Origin: Papaver somniferum
Lineage: Eukaryota; Streptophyta; Magnoliopsida; Ranunculales; Papaveraceae
DNA length: 64,000 nucleotides
Direction of reading: 5' to 3'
Assembly (NCBI RefSeq): GCF_003573695.1
Contig: NC_039362.1
Span: forward strand, 16,264,063-16,328,062
The notes beneath the pieces are model-generated. The model had not been told where the DNA came from and ran no database searches. It worked only from the letters and a program-made list of their open reading frames with translations. Positions within the stretch are counted from its first letter, which is position 1, and each line of letters opens with the position of its first letter. Shown here in pieces: positions 11,975-24,929 of this stretch. The position numbers and the translations under genes were made by a program.

Positions 11975-12709
11975 ACCATGATTAAAATTCATCGTTAAAA
12001 TTACAATTTCTGAAAATTTAGCATCTTCTCTACATAAAAAAAAAATATGCCTTGCTATATATTTATAAGTATTTGCTGCAGAAAGCTAATTTTCCATATG
12101 CAACACAATAGTAATTACCTCTGGCCCACTCAACAACTTAAAAACGATACGACTTTTTTGCGGCATTGTTCAGAGACACAAATCAAATCAACGGAAGTCT
12201 TATCTTCAATTTCAAAAAGAAGAAGGAACGTGACAACATATACACATCTGGTTGGCAATATAACAGTTACATAGGTATCACAAAGCGGAAGGATGGCATA
12301 TTTTCTGGTGGCACTTAACCTTGCAACTGGTATGTTCAATTTAATGTGGCATTTGTTCACCAAAAATCATCGTCATCACCTACTACTATGTTTCTACCCC
12401 GAGGGTTGGTCAGGCCAAATAGTGCCAACCATTTTCAATGAGTAATTTGGTAGAACTGGTGGTGCATCTGAAGACATTAAAAGCCTGCAAAATTAACTGA
12501 GAAAATCGAATTAATATGCATGATGGTGCAACATGAAAACTGTTGGTCCATACAGACTTAGTTGACTAGCCAAAAAAAGGAACAAAAGTATAATAATGTG
12601 ATCATATAAGAGTAAGTCAACTATTTGAAAATATTTTCAGTGCTCATGAAGACAGTTCAGTTTAGATCAATGGAAAAATCTAACAAATAATGAATAACAA
12701 AAAAGACTC
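11975..12709 (-). repeat. Duplicated segment, copy 1 (partner 30015-30775)
   Basis: Near-collinear with 30015-30775 over about 740 bp with scattered changes and small indels. It ends where the copia LTR begins (12710). The minus strand carries an intron 3' end and a short terminal exon (12394-12484) followed by untranslated-looking sequence, so it looks like the 3' end of a gene copied twice. The parent gene is not recognised. Confidence 0.75.
12394..12484 (-). CDS. Terminal exon of an unrecognised gene (fragment)
   Basis: On the minus strand a pyrimidine-rich stretch ending TTTTGCAG precedes a 91-nt exon encoding 29 residues. These include MSSDAPPVLPNYSLKMVGTI and end WPDQPSG before TAG. 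The second copy at 30433-30523 keeps the frame through PNYSLKMVGTI, with changes mostly in the first third, and then has a TAG in place of the Trp codon. Conservation of the splice acceptor and frame between copies argues for real coding origin. No upstream exons are visible here. Confidence 0.45.
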
Positions 12710-15127
12710 TCAAAAAGCAGGGGTCTAACAACACCACCCAATATTTCGCTTAGCAATCTGTATGGACAAACTCCAATATACATTTTATGAGAATCAACTA
12801 GACAGTCAAACTTAATCAATAAAAAGATATATCAAAGAGTTTATATCTCAATCTCTCGATATGATCTTTACTCAAGCAAATAGAAATCTGCGAGTCTTTA
12901 TCAAAGAGAGATAACTTGGACGGTACCAAAGACCAATGTCCAAGGATCAATCAATATCAATCAACAATCAAAGGTTGTATTTCCAATTAATGATCACAAA
13001 CGCACAACCTGTATTATTTCAATTATATAAAATATAATGCGAAAAGGAAATAACACAGACACCAGAAATTTTGTTAACGAAGAAACCGCAAATGCAGAAA
13101 AGGCCCGGGAGCTAGTCCAGATTGAATACACATTGTATTAAGCCGCTACAGACACTAGCCTACTCCAAGCTAACTTCGGACCGGACTATAGTTGAACCCC
13201 AATCAGTCTCCCACCGATCCAAGGTACAGTTGTACTCCTACGCCTCTGATCCCAGCAGGATACTGCGCACTTGATTCCCTTAGCTGATCTCACCCACAAC
13301 CAAGAGTTGGTGCACAAAATCCCAGACTTGATAATAAACAAATCTGTCTCACACAGAAAAATCTATCAAAGGATAAATTTGTATCCCACAAATAAACCCT
13401 AGGTTTTTTTCCGTCTTAAGATATGAAATCAAGGTGAACAGGAACCAATTGATAATCCGGTCTTATATTCCCGAAGAACAGCCTAGATTAATCAATCACC
13501 TCTGTACAATCCTTCCTGACTACACAGGCGGTTTATCGAGGAATCACAAACAGTAAGACGAAGATGTTTGTGACTTATTTATCTTGCCTATCGGAGAACT
13601 CTCACGATCTCAATCCAATCAATCGATTGTACTCGTACGATAGAAGATGCAAGATAGGATCACACAATTACGATAAAAGTATTATCGGTCTGCCTTCACA
13701 ATCCCAATGAAGTATTTAAGTCGTTAACCTAGGTTTAGAGAAGAAAACCAAAGGTTAAAGGAGAATCGACTCTAGCGAGTGCACTAGTATCACACAGACG
13801 TGTGGGGATTAGTTTTGGTCAAAGCTAGATGTCTCCTTTATATAGCCTCCAAATCAGGGTTTTGCCTTAGTTACAAAGCAATCAATATTCACCGTTAGAT
13901 GAAAACCTGATTTAGATTCAAGCTAATATTTCTCAAACGTTAGATCAAAAACTTAGCTTGTCACACACACTTGGGTAGACGTTTACTGGGTTTGTGAAAA
14001 CCATGCCCAAACGTATACGTGTATGTTGGTTCAACATAGTAACCCAAAAGGTTAACCATATGAGAATTTCATATTAACCTTGTTCTTCTTCACCATAACT
14101 AGTTCAATTGACTCAAATGAACTAGTTAAAGAGTTGTTCAATTGCTATGAGATCTTATGTAACTACACAAGACACAATTGAAACAAAGATGATTCAATTC
14201 GATCGAATCGGCTCATGAACATTATAGCCACGGTTTGCATAAAGCATTCCGTAGTAATTTAATGTTTCATGTTCAGAGCACATCTTTAGATCAAAACCTC
14301 TTAAGTTCACAAACAAGTTCGCGGACTTAAGTAAACCGGTTGAGTTTTCCAAACTCAGCAGAAATTCTCGGAAAGAGAACTTCTGCCAGTTCACGGACTG
14401 GGTTCGCGGATTGAGTTCGCGGACTAAGCACACAAATGAGTTTTGGAAAATCCAGCAGAATTTCTCGGTCGAGAACTTCCTACAGTTCGCGGACTGGGTT
14501 CGCGGACTTGGCAAGCCAATTCCACAATCCTCCCGATTTCTCTTGATCAACAAAGTTCGAAAACTTCAGTTCAAGGAATACATGGTTATGTAATCTAAAC
14601 TCTCATTTCCATCATTGAGACATTCTCAAAGGACGCTATGTATCCGTTATTCACAGACAGATTCACGACAGAGAAATTCTCAAAGTGATTGAAACTTTTC
14701 ATGACTTTCGTCACTAGGTGAAGATAAACTTGATCAAAGAGAAACGCTTTGCCAATACATGATTTCGAGATATAGATAGGCAATGAATGCTCATCTCGAA
14801 ATGTCAAATGTGTATGATCTAGTCTATATAGCATACGACTTTTGTCTCATAAGAAGTAGGAGATAGAAGAGATAGACTTTTGATTGATAGATAAGTTCAA
14901 GTCTCCACATACCTTTTTGTTGATGAAGTTCCACGGTTTCTTGTATAGATCTTCGTCGTTGTATGATGAATCTCCATGAAGTCCTTGAGCTCAACTACAA
15001 TTTTCTATCCTAGTCAGAGACTTAGCTATGTAGGCTAAAAATCAAGACTCATAGTTTTAATCACTAACATTGACAAACATGCTTGAGATAGCATTGCATG
15101 CGAGGTCGACCGAGCTATGCTCTAACA
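12710..15127 (-). repeat. 3' LTR of gag-only copia element
   Basis: In element orientation it starts TGTTAGAGCATAGCTCGG (15127) and ends GTTAGACCCCTGCTTTTTGA (12710; the last bases have drifted from TTTTCA). It is about 2.4 kb and collinear with 19066-21455. It contains repeated GTTCGCGGACT motifs at about 14318-14510. A polypurine tract sits directly before its start. Confidence 0.9.
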
Positions 15128-15128
15128 A

Positions 15129-15139
15129 TCTCCCCCTTT
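15129..15139 (-). other. Polypurine tract
   Basis: The minus strand reads AAAGGGGGAGAT immediately before TGTTAGAGC, the LTR start. That is the expected place for plus-strand priming. Confidence 0.85.
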
Positions 15140-17038
15140 GTCAATTTTAGTGACAAAACTATTAATACATATGGAATACAAGAAAGATAAACTTTAGTGG
15201 CTCCTATTCCATAGTCTAATCTTCAACGTTCCCTGAAATCTTTGTCCTTCCAAGTACTCCAATGATCTCAAAGGTTGTAAGTTTAGCATCACCGTTGTCG
15301 AAGATCCGTAGCTATACAATGATAGAAATCGAGATTCTCGATCAATATTATATAGTGTCATAGTATTATTATATAACATCAAAGTCCAATTGCATCACAA
15401 CTTTAACAATAATACTACGGTGATATGTATCACTCCCCCTTAGTCAATACTCCATCTCGATCATGGAAACCATTCTCCCTTGCACAATGATCCGAAAACC
15501 ATATGTATTTGTAGTGTGAACTACATTATTTCTCCTCCTTTTTGTCAAAAATATTGGCAAAGGTACAAGAACGGGATCATAATGAAATTTCCACAAGAGA
15601 CATTTCATAGACTAAAATAAAAATACATACCAACTTAATTTAGATGCAATCATAAATACGAAGCTAAATGCATTCATCAAGGAGTTTTAAGATACAAGAT
15701 AACCCCTATAAAATTCCACAATCGCACACCCCGCAAGATATTACCATTAAGCACAAGTTCAAAAGGACTCTCCCCCATTTGATGTCATTCCCGAAAGAAC
15801 AATAAGAGCGACCTTAATTTCGAAAGAAAAGAAGGATTTTTTAATTGGACACCAAAAATCATAGAAATGATTTTCTATATCCAAAACTCAAACAAATTAA
15901 TCACAAGAAAACCCATGACTAATTTAATTGGAATACACAATTAAATCAAACCACAAAAGTGATCAATTTAATTGTAAGTTCTCAACATAAGTAAACTTAC
16001 GGAGCTAAGACTAAGGTAATCATATGGAAATGACTAACTTAATCGTTCACATACTCAACATAAGGAAAACCTTACGGAATATACGACTACATTAACCAAT
16101 AGAACATGATAGTGTATCCTTTCATATACTTAAGACAAGAATTTGTGGAATATATGAAAACTCAACTAGACTAATTACAAGAGAACCCATAATTAATCTA
16201 ATTGGAATACAAACAACCAAACTAATCACCGAAGCAATCAATTTAATTATTTTGGGCTCAACATAAGAGAACTTATGGAACCCCGACTAAGTTCATCATA
16301 GAATATGACAACCTTAACCGTACATGTACTCAACATAAGAAAGAAAACTTATGGAGTACAAACTAAATAACCAAACTGGTTGATTAATTTAGTTTCTAAT
16401 GCTGAACATATAGCATCTTATGGAACAATCAACAAGCCAATAAGAATAATCGACTTAGTTATATCGTGCTCAACATAAGACACACAATGGAGCCTTCACG
16501 GTAATACATAAAAAAATGGATCAATGAAGATCAATACTGTGGATAACATATAAGGATCTATTCTATTTTCCATCATAACGATATAATAGACTTTATCCTT
16601 GTCAAACAAAAGATTTTATCCTATTTTCCTTCAAATACATGACTGCATATGCATAAATTTTGTAATTGTCAAAAGTCCATTCGTCCTTTCATCATTACGA
16701 ACACCAAATCATGAACGACTTTACTTTTGACCGCATATGGGACCTTCAAGTTTACGGACGCAAACAACACATATCCCATAAAAATATTGCAATATCGCAA
16801 AACCAAAAGATCAATACTGCAATAACATCATCCTCCAAATATTTTTAGAATTTAATACTAATAAACCTAAAAAATAACATAAGATGATGAAAACCAAAAT
16901 AACTATGTGCAGTCACAATCATCACTATTCAAAGCACTAGTTATTCTTCCAACTAAACCAAAAAGAAGACATACTAGGCAACAAAACCTCTTATAAATCA
17001 TTTCATTTACCTAGAATATTCTTCTTGTATTCCCTATA

Positions 17039-17332
17039 TTATTCAAGCTCATCTTCTATTAGGTCAATCCTCGATTCAAAACTATCCGTTTTCTCTTCAG
17101 TCCTTTTGGAAGAAGCTTCAAGTTCATTTTTCAGAGAACGAACTTGCTCCAAGACGAGATTCATGGTTAAAGAGAGCTTATCAAACTGAGAGACAGTAGG
17201 GTTCTCATCAGAAGAAGAGACATGTTTGTCATAGCACATCTCATTGTCAGAAGAATCGTAACGAATCTTTTTCGAAGGAAATAGAACTGTCCATACATCA
17301 CTATCTTTACTCGAAAGACTAGAGGAGGACAT
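17039..17332 (-). CDS. Small coiled-coil protein in the env-like position of the copia element
   Basis: The ATG at 17332 opens a 97-residue frame: MSSSSLSSKDSDVW, then acidic and Ser-rich sequence and a C-terminal heptad-like stretch (LVLEQVRSLKNELEASSK...ESRIDLIEDELE). The frame also runs open upstream to 17470 but without a good start. It lies between gag and the 3' LTR, where SIRE-like elements place an env-like gene, but shows no signal peptide or membrane segment. It is intact while gag is broken. Function unknown. Confidence 0.45.
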   Translation of the reverse strand: MSSSSLSSKDSDVWTVLFPSKKIRYDSSDNEMCYDKHVSSSDENPTVSQFDKLSLTMNLVLEQVRSLKNELEASSKRTEEKTDSFESRIDLIEDELE

Positions 17333-17714
17333 GATAGAGAAGATGAAATGAGAGAGATGAAGAGGTAGAGCTTTTAAAAGGAGTAAAGGTTTAGAAATCC
17401 CAGAAACACCCTTTTTACCAAACCCTAACAGAAGTTGGTTATCCACAAGGCTGAAACCGTTCACGAACAAGACCTGGTAAAACCAAAGACAGAAAATAGC
17501 AAGATTATATCACAGTCCTCTTGTATATCATGATCCTTGTAATAAGAGGAAGAAAACACAAGAATCATTTTTCAACAAGATTACTGAGTATAGGGCCTCC
17601 AATCCAAGGTTGGACTGGGATAATCTTTGCAAAGAGAGAAACCACTCATTCTACTAGGTTTCTTATTACCCATTTGAAAACGAGAGTTAAGAAGAACTTT
17701 CATATCCAATGCAG

Positions 17715-18530
17715 TCACAGTCTTACAAAACTTGACTGTAGATTTTTGCAAATCCTGCACCGTTTTTGAAAACACCTTTGATAAAAGGCAGATTTTCTTT
17801 TCAGCATACAACGGTTAGCTTGGCAGGACTGTTTTTGATTTACCGTACTCAGATAGTCCTGAGATGAACTCAAATGAACATAGAGATTTGGTAGAGCCTT
17901 TTTCGAGTAACTCCTGGAATTCAATACAAAATCGGGAGAGGTTTGCTGATCCAACTCATGATACACAGACGGACATGTCATGAAAGAATCATGAGAATGA
18001 TTTTCAGCAGAAAAACTGAGAGAGCAGTCATAGATTTCCTCAGGACAATAATCAAGAGTATTCATCCATGCTTTAGTTATCTCTCTTACCTCCGTTTCAG
18101 GATTTTTCGAAGAGACTTGAACACACATAAGCCAAGTTTCATTATTACGGCTCTTCTTGGTATTCTTATCCTTTATATTGACTAACAGAGTTTCCTTTTG
18201 AGACTTTCTTTTGCTACGTCTGAGGATTTTCTTAAGTTTTTGTATAAACAAAGACAACATAGAAATAAAGCAATTCTCACTTTTCTCTTTCGTCAATTTT
18301 GGATGACAAGATTTATGATCAGGAGAGGTGACACGGTTTCCAAACAGATGATGATCGTCTCTTGCCATATATTCGCGATCGAAAATACTTATTTTTCTGA
18401 CCAGTGTGTTTCGTGAAAGAGTATTAAGGTTATTTCCTTCAACGATGGCATGTATTTTAGATTCGTATCTGGATGGCAGCGATCGGAAAATTTTCATCAC
18501 AATTTCCTTTTCAGGATTGGTCCTACCCAA
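17715..18530 (-). pseudogene. Copia gag, C-terminal part (UBN2-like)
   Basis: The frame opens with IVMKIFRSLPSRYESKIHAI and NLNTLSRNTLVRKI, the gag/UBN2 signature (LP..YE.K...I....L...T...L). A basic Lys-rich stretch (KKILRRSKRKSQKE) follows, then unrecognised Ser-rich sequence. The expected CCHC knuckle is not visible. It is separated from the N-terminal part by a frameshift near 18540-18610. Confidence 0.75.
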
Positions 18531-18612
18531 TGCACATGATGCATTAACAATTTAAGACAGTTTGTGATAAAAAATCGTTGAACGAATATTCTTCTGCCAT
18601 AGAAAGGTCTTC

Positions 18613-18999
18613 TCATTCGGAATTAAGGTTTTGAAGCCTAGCTTCCTTTTCACCGGGATTACCTTCGAATATGCTTTCTAAAGTATCCAAAGATTCTTTA
18701 GACGTAGTGCATGAGGCCACATGATGTCTAAGGTTTGGGGTAATAGCATGCAGGATGACGTTTAACCCGTCAGAGTTTTGCCTTGCAGCAACTAACTCGG
18801 CAGTATTGTACATACATAAATCTTTTGGTACAACAACATCTCTTTCCATAACAACGGGAGTCTCATAGCCATTCACAACACATATCCATGATTGGAAGTC
18901 ACGCGACTGAAGAAATGTGCGCATAAAAACTTTCCACCATAGATAGTTTGAGCCATCGAGGACTGGTGGTACGTTAACAAAGATAACACTTTTTTCCAT
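18613..18999 (-). pseudogene. Copia gag, N-terminal part
   Basis: The start ATG is at 18999, 49 bp past the primer-binding site. MEKSVIFVNVPPVLDGSNYL followed by WWKVFMRTFLQS is the DUF4219-type start of plant copia gag (P..LDG.NY..WK..M..FL). It continues with ILHAITPNLRHHVASCTTSKE and a Glu-rich end. The frame ends at a stop near 18613, before the second gag frame. Confidence 0.8.
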
Positions 19000-19047
19000 A
19001 GAGTCAGATCGCTACAAACACGGATTTGTTAGGTCTTAAACGTGTTT

Positions 19048-19063
19048 GCCTGCTCTGATACCA
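19048..19063 (-). other. Primer-binding site (initiator tRNA-Met type)
   Basis: The minus strand reads TGGTATCAGAGCAGGC two bases after the LTR end. TGGTATCAGAGC is the standard copia site complementary to initiator tRNA-Met. Confidence 0.95.
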
Positions 19064-19065
19064 AT

Positions 19066-21455
19066 TGAAAAGGCGGGGGTCTAACAACACCACCCAATAT
19101 TTCGCTTAGCAATATGTATGGACAAACTCCAATATACTTTTTATGAGAATCAACTAGACAGTCAAACTCAATCAATAAAAAGATATATCAAAGAGTTTAT
19201 ATCTCAATATCTCGATTTGATCATTACTCAAGCAAATAGAAATCTGCGAGTCTTTATCAAAGAGAGATAACTTGGACGGTACCAAAGACCAATGTCCAAA
19301 GATCAATCAATATCAATCAACAACCAAAGGTTGGATTTCCAATTGATGATCACGAACGCACAACATGTATTATTTTAATTATATAAAATATAATGCGGAA
19401 AATAAATAACACAAACACCAGAAAGTTTGTTAACGAGGAAACCGCAAATGCAGAAAAACCCCGGGACCTAGTCCAGATTGAATACACACTGTATTAAACC
19501 GCTACAGACATTATCCTACTCCAAGCTAACTTCAGAATGGACTATAGTTGAACCCCAATCAGTCTCCCACCGATGCAAGGTACAGTTGTACTCCTATGCC
19601 TCTGATCCCAGCAGGATACTGCACACTTGATTCCCTTAGTTGATCTCACCCACAACCAAGAGTTGCTGCAACCCAAAATCGCAGACTTGATAATAAACAA
19701 ATATGTCTCACACAGAAAAGTCTATCAAATGATAAATCTGTCTCCCACAGATAAAACCTAGGTTTTGTTCCGTCTTAAGATATGAAATCAAGGTGAATAG
19801 GAACCAATTCATAATCCGGTCTTATATTCCCGAAGAACATCCTAGATTAATCAATCACCTCTCTACAATCCTTCCTGACTACACATGCGGTTTGTAGAGA
19901 AATCACAAACAGTGAAACGAAGCTGTTTGTGACTTCTTTATCTTGCCTATCAGATAACTCTCACGATCTCAAGTCAATCAATCGATTTTACTCGTACGAT
20001 AGAAGATACGAGATCAGATCACACAACTACGATAAAAGTAGTATCGGTCTGGCTTCACAATCTCAATGAAGTCTTTAAGTCGTTAACCTGGTTTTAGAGA
20101 AGAAAAACAAAGGTTAAAGGAAAATAGACTCTAGCGAGCGCACTAGTATCACACAGACGTGTGGGGATTAGTTTTGCTCAAAGCTAGATGTCTGTTTATA
20201 TAGCCTTCAAATCAGGGTTTTGCCTTAGTTACAAAGCAATCCATATTCACCGTTAGATGAAAACCTGATTTAGATTCAACCTAATATTTCTCAACCGTTA
20301 GATCGAAAACTTAGCTTGTCACACACACTTGGGTAGACGTTTACTGGGTTTGTGAAAACCATGCCCAGACGTGTACGTGTATGTTGGTTCAACATAGTAA
20401 CCCAAAAGGTTAACCATATGAGCATTTCATATTAACCTTGTTCTTCTTCACCATAACTAGTTCAATTGACTCAAATGAACTAGTTAAAGAGTTGTTCAAT
20501 TGCTATGAGATCTTATGTAACTACACAAGACACAATTGAAACAAAGATGATTCGATCGAATCGGATAATGAACATTATAGCCACGGTTTTCATAAAGAAT
20601 TCCTTAGTAATTTAATGTTTCATGTTCAGAGCACATCTTTAGATCATAACCTCTTAAGTTCACAAACAAGTTCGCGGACTTAAGTAAACCGGTTGAGTTT
20701 TCCAAACTCAGCAGAAATTCTCGGAAAGAGAACTTCGGCCAGTTCGCGGACTGAGTTCGTGGACTAAGCACACAAACGAGTTTTGGAAAATCTAGCAGAA
20801 TTTATCGGTCGAGAACTTCCGACAGTTCGCGGACTTGGCAAGCCAATTCCACAATCCTCCCGATTTCTCTTGATCAACAAAGTTCGAAAACTTCGGTTCA
20901 AGGAATACATGGTTATGTAATCTAAACTCTCATTTCAATCATTGATACATTCTCATAGGACGCTATGTAGCCGTTATTCACAGACCGATTCACGTCAGAG
21001 CAATTTTCAAAGTGATTGAAACTTTTCATGACTTTCGTCACTAAGTGAAGATAAACTTGATCAAAGCGAAACTCTTTACCAACACATGATTTCGAGATAT
21101 AGATAGGCAATGAATGCTCAGCTCGAAATGTCAAATGTGTATGATCTAGTCTATATAGCATACGACTTTTGTCTCATAAGAAGTAGGAGATAGAAGAGAT
21201 AGACTTTTGAGTGATAGATAAGTTCAAGTCTCCACATACCTTTTTGTTGATGAAGTTCCACAGTTCCTTGTATAGATCTTAGTCGTTGTATGATGAATCT
21301 CCATGAAGTCCTTGAGCTCAACTACATTTTTCTATCCTAGTCCGAGACTTAGCTATGTAGGCTAGAAATCAAGACTCATAGTTTTGATCACTAACATTGA
21401 CAAACATGCTTTGAGATAGCAACGCATGCGAGGTCGACCAAGCTATGCTCTAACA
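19066..21455 (-). repeat. 5' LTR of gag-only copia element
   Basis: In element orientation it starts TGTTAGAGCATAGCTTGG (21455) and ends GTTAGACCCCCGCC...TTTTCA (19066), 2.39 kb. It is collinear with 12710-15127. Its outer edge is followed not by host DNA but by another polypurine tract and internal tail. Confidence 0.9.
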
Positions 21456-24400
21456 ATCTCTCCCTTTGTCAATTTTAGTGACAAAACTATTAATACATAT
21501 GGAATACAAAAAAGATAAACTTTAGTGGCTCTTATTCCATAGTCTAATATTCAACGTTCCCTGAAATCTTCGTCCTTCCAAGTACTCCAATGATCCCAAA
21601 GGTTGTAAGTTTAGCATCACCGTTGTTGAATATCCGTAGCTATAACAATGAGATAAATCGAGATTCTCGATCATTATTATACATTGTCATAGTATTATTA
21701 TATAACATCAAAGTCCAATTGCATCGCGACTTTAACAATAATACTACGGTGATATGTATCACTCCCCCTTAGTCAGTACTCCATCTCGATCATGGAAATC
21801 ACTCCCCCTTACAGAATGATCCGAAAACCATATGTATTTTTAGTGTGAACTACATTATTTGGGTTATTTTGTTTTTGGTACTCAGGTTTTGTCCAACTTT
21901 TGAGTTTGGTCTAACATTTGTCCAGCTTGGTGTTTGGTACTTGAAAATAACGTTGACCCACGTTGACTCTTGACTTCTGCTTAACATTTATTAAAATTAA
22001 TAAAAAATTATTAATTGACTGAATTTACTATTATACCCTTCGTTTAAACCAAAAGGGAGTAGCACTCGACTCATCTTCTTTCCTTTCTCTTCTTTCTTTC
22101 TCTCCGGCGGTTCAGAGAGTTGAATTATGCTGAGAGTTTTTGTTTTTTTTGAAGCCTGGAAGAGATTAATCAAGCCGAGAGATAAGATATTCATGTTGAT
22201 GAACATCGAACAACTGATGATGGCGACGAGATCGATTGAACTCAAGTAGTTTGGGAAAAGGGTAAATCAGAGAGAATAGAAGTAGGGTTTATTCGATTTT
22301 GAATTAGTATGTTTATTGTAAACCTATGAAGAAACTATAGGTTCACAGAATTCATCTATATATTCTTATCCAAATAGAAATTAGGGTTCTTAGGGGCGAA
22401 ATTACAAAAATTAGGGTTCTTGGGGATGAGATTAAAGATGGGTATTGAGTTAATTAAACATATTAGGTTGAAAGTATTTGTTTCTAATAGATGATTCAAT
22501 TAAAGTCAGTGGTGGTGTTGCTGGTATATCGAATGGGTTTAAATGATATTTTTTAACTGAGAAATAATGAACAACATCATCAATTGAATTTGACAGTTCT
22601 CGTATGAATGGTGGTGTGTTGATTTTCTTACTTGCAGGCTGAATTATTAGTTGGCAGTGATGGATTATATACGAACTGGTGCAATCCGTAGTTGCTGGGA
22701 CGGACAAAAGAATGGAGTTGGCTTAAGAGATTTGGACATACTGAAAATCTTGAAGAGTTGTTGCTGCCAATGAACAAATGCAAAGAAGATGGTGTTGGTT
22801 TTCGTCGAGTTTTGTGTGAAGTGGTTGCATTTAGTTAGCACACGAGAAGAGGAGAATGCACTTTGAATACCAGGGAAGTTAGGAGGAGTAAGTGTTTATG
22901 CCGGTGGTGGTGGCTTGAAGTTCAGGGAGTGTTAAAACGGGGCAGTGACCGGAGCTGGTATGGTTATTAGTTTTCGAAGTGCGCAGAGAAGGTCATAGAA
23001 CAAGAGCGGCATTGTGGGTGTTGTACGTTTATGAATGGGTCTGAACTAGGATTGGTTCATAGTGCAGAAACGAAGATGAAGAGTCTTTATATGTCAGCCG
23101 GAGTTGGGAGAAACAAATGGAAAGAACTGTTAGAAGAGGAGTCACCAGTATGTTATAGTATTTGCTCGATTCTGGCAAGGAGTTGGGAGATGGATTCTGT
23201 GTATTTTGAATCAGACGGTGGCGTTGATGGACGGAACAAGGAAGCAGTAATATTTGGTCTTGCCGGTTGTGACGTCTGGGATTTGAGAAGATGATTGAAA
23301 AGCTTCTTTTGAGAGATGTGTGTTTAATGGTAGTTGAAAAATATATTAGATCATGACGGTAGGCTAATGGGTTTATTAAAGCCGTCGGATCTAATGTAAA
23401 TATTAGAAAAGTGAAGGGTATTATGGTAAACTCATCTAATATTTACATTTTTACCATTTTTTTAAATTATTTATTAATTACTTTAACAGAATTCAATATA
23501 TAACAGAGTCAATGCGGGTCAACGTGTTTTCCAGGTACCAAACACCAAGCTGGACAAATGTTAGACCAAACTCAAAAATTGGACAAAACCTGAGTACCAA
23601 AAACAAAATAACCCACATTATTTCTCCCCTTTTTTGTCAATAAAATCGGCAAAGGTACAAGAATGGGATCATAATGAAATTTCCCCAAGAGACATTTCAT
23701 AGACTAAAAGAAAAATACATACCAACTTAATTTAGATGCAATCATAAAGCCGAAGCTAAATGCATTTATCAAGGAGTTTTAAGATACAAGATAACCCCTA
23801 TAAAATTCCACAGCTGCACACTCCGCAAGATATTACCATTAAGCACAAGTTCAAAAGAACTCTCCCTCATTTGATGTCATTCCCGAAAGAACAACAAGAG
23901 CGACCTTAATTTCGAAAGAAAAGAATAATTTTTTAATTGGACACCAAAAACCATAGAAATGATTTTCTATATCCAAAACTCAACCAAATTAATCACAAGA
24001 AAATCCATGATTAATTTAATTGGAATACGCAACTAAATCAAACCACAAAAGTGATCAATTTAATTGAAAGTGCTCAACATAAGTAAACTTACGGAGCTAC
24101 GACTAAGGTAATCATACGGAGATGACTAACTTAATCGTTCACATACTCAACATAAGGAAAACCTTACGGAATATACGACTATATTAACCAATAGAACATG
24201 ATAGTGTAGCCTTTCATATACTCAACACAAGAATTTGTGGAATATATGAAAACTCAACTAGACTAATTACCAGAGAACCCATAATTAATCTAATTGGAAT
24301 ACAAACAACCAAACTAATCACCGAAGTAATCAATTTAATTTTTTGGGCTCAACATAAGAGAACTTATGGAACCCCGACTAAGTTCATCATAGAATATGAC

Positions 24401-24758
24401 AACCTTAACCGTACATGTACTCAACATAAGAAAGAAAACTTATGGAGTACAAACTAAATAACCAAACTGGTTGATTAATTTAGTTCCTAATGCTCAACAT
24501 ATAACATCTTATGGAACAACCAACAAGCCAATAAGAATAATCGACTTAGTTGTATCGTGCTCAACATAAGACACACAATGGAGCCTTCACAGTAATACAT
24601 AAAAAAATGGATCAATGAAGATCGATACCGTGGATGACATACAATGATCTATTCTATTTTCCATCATAACGATATAATAAACTTTATCCTTGTCAAACAA
24701 AAGATTTTATCCTATTTTCCATCAAATACATGACTGCATAGGCATAACTTTTGTAATT
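21456..24758 (-). mobile_element. Second, partial copy of the copia internal region (3' tail)
   Basis: Apart from a 1754-bp insertion, this is collinear with 15128-16668 (polypurine tract, then CAACATAAG-rich AT-rich sequence). It breaks off near 24758 in TTTTGTAATTG. With the two LTRs it gives the order LTR-internal-LTR-internal, sharing the middle LTR. It is non-coding tail sequence. Confidence 0.85.
21861..23614. mobile_element. Mutator-like element (MULE), non-autonomous, 1754 bp
   Basis: The left end GGGTTATTTTGTTTTTGGTA is matched inverted at the right end for about 100 bp with few mismatches, and more loosely for about 180 bp. The flanks carry a 9-bp duplication ACATTATTT (21852-21860 and 23615-23623). 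The paralogous site at 15523-15531 has this 9-mer once with no insertion. Long TIRs with a 9-bp TSD identify Mutator. Inside there is no recognisable transposase. An 87-codon frame (23031-23294, MNGSELGLVHSAETKMKSLY) and other short frames could be captured DNA but match nothing I know. Confidence 0.92.
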
Positions 24759-24929
24759 GAGCTTGAGTTTGAGTTTGAGTATAAGATTTTAACACTTAAA
24801 ATAAATCAATAATATATAATAGTGCAGCTAAATTTATTAGTGTCGAGAGACTCGAGACATGGAAAAAGAGGTAAAAGGAAAATGTCCCTTATATAGGAGC
24901 ATGCAAACTTATACTCTTGCATTTGTCAT
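24759..24929. other. Unassigned AT-rich spacer
   Basis: It opens with a short GAGTTT repeat (24764-24780) and has no coding signal. It separates the truncated copia tail from the downstream edge of the MULE transposase fragment. Confidence 0.3.

Larger units (their letters stand above)
15128..19065 (-). mobile_element. Internal region of a non-autonomous, gag-only copia element
   Basis: Bounded by LTRs on both sides, with primer-binding site at 19048-19063 and polypurine tract at 15129-15139. Only gag-type frames (18999-18613 and 18530-17715) and one small coiled-coil frame (17332-17039) are present. There is no protease, integrase, reverse transcriptase or RNase H in 3.9 kb. This fits the class of terminal-repeat elements with GAG only, which must borrow polymerase from relatives. 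Confidence 0.8.

Noticed and set aside
22450..22707. 85-codon minus-strand frame inside the MULE
   Set aside because: No similarity to any family I know. Listed only as possible filler coding sequence, not as a gene.
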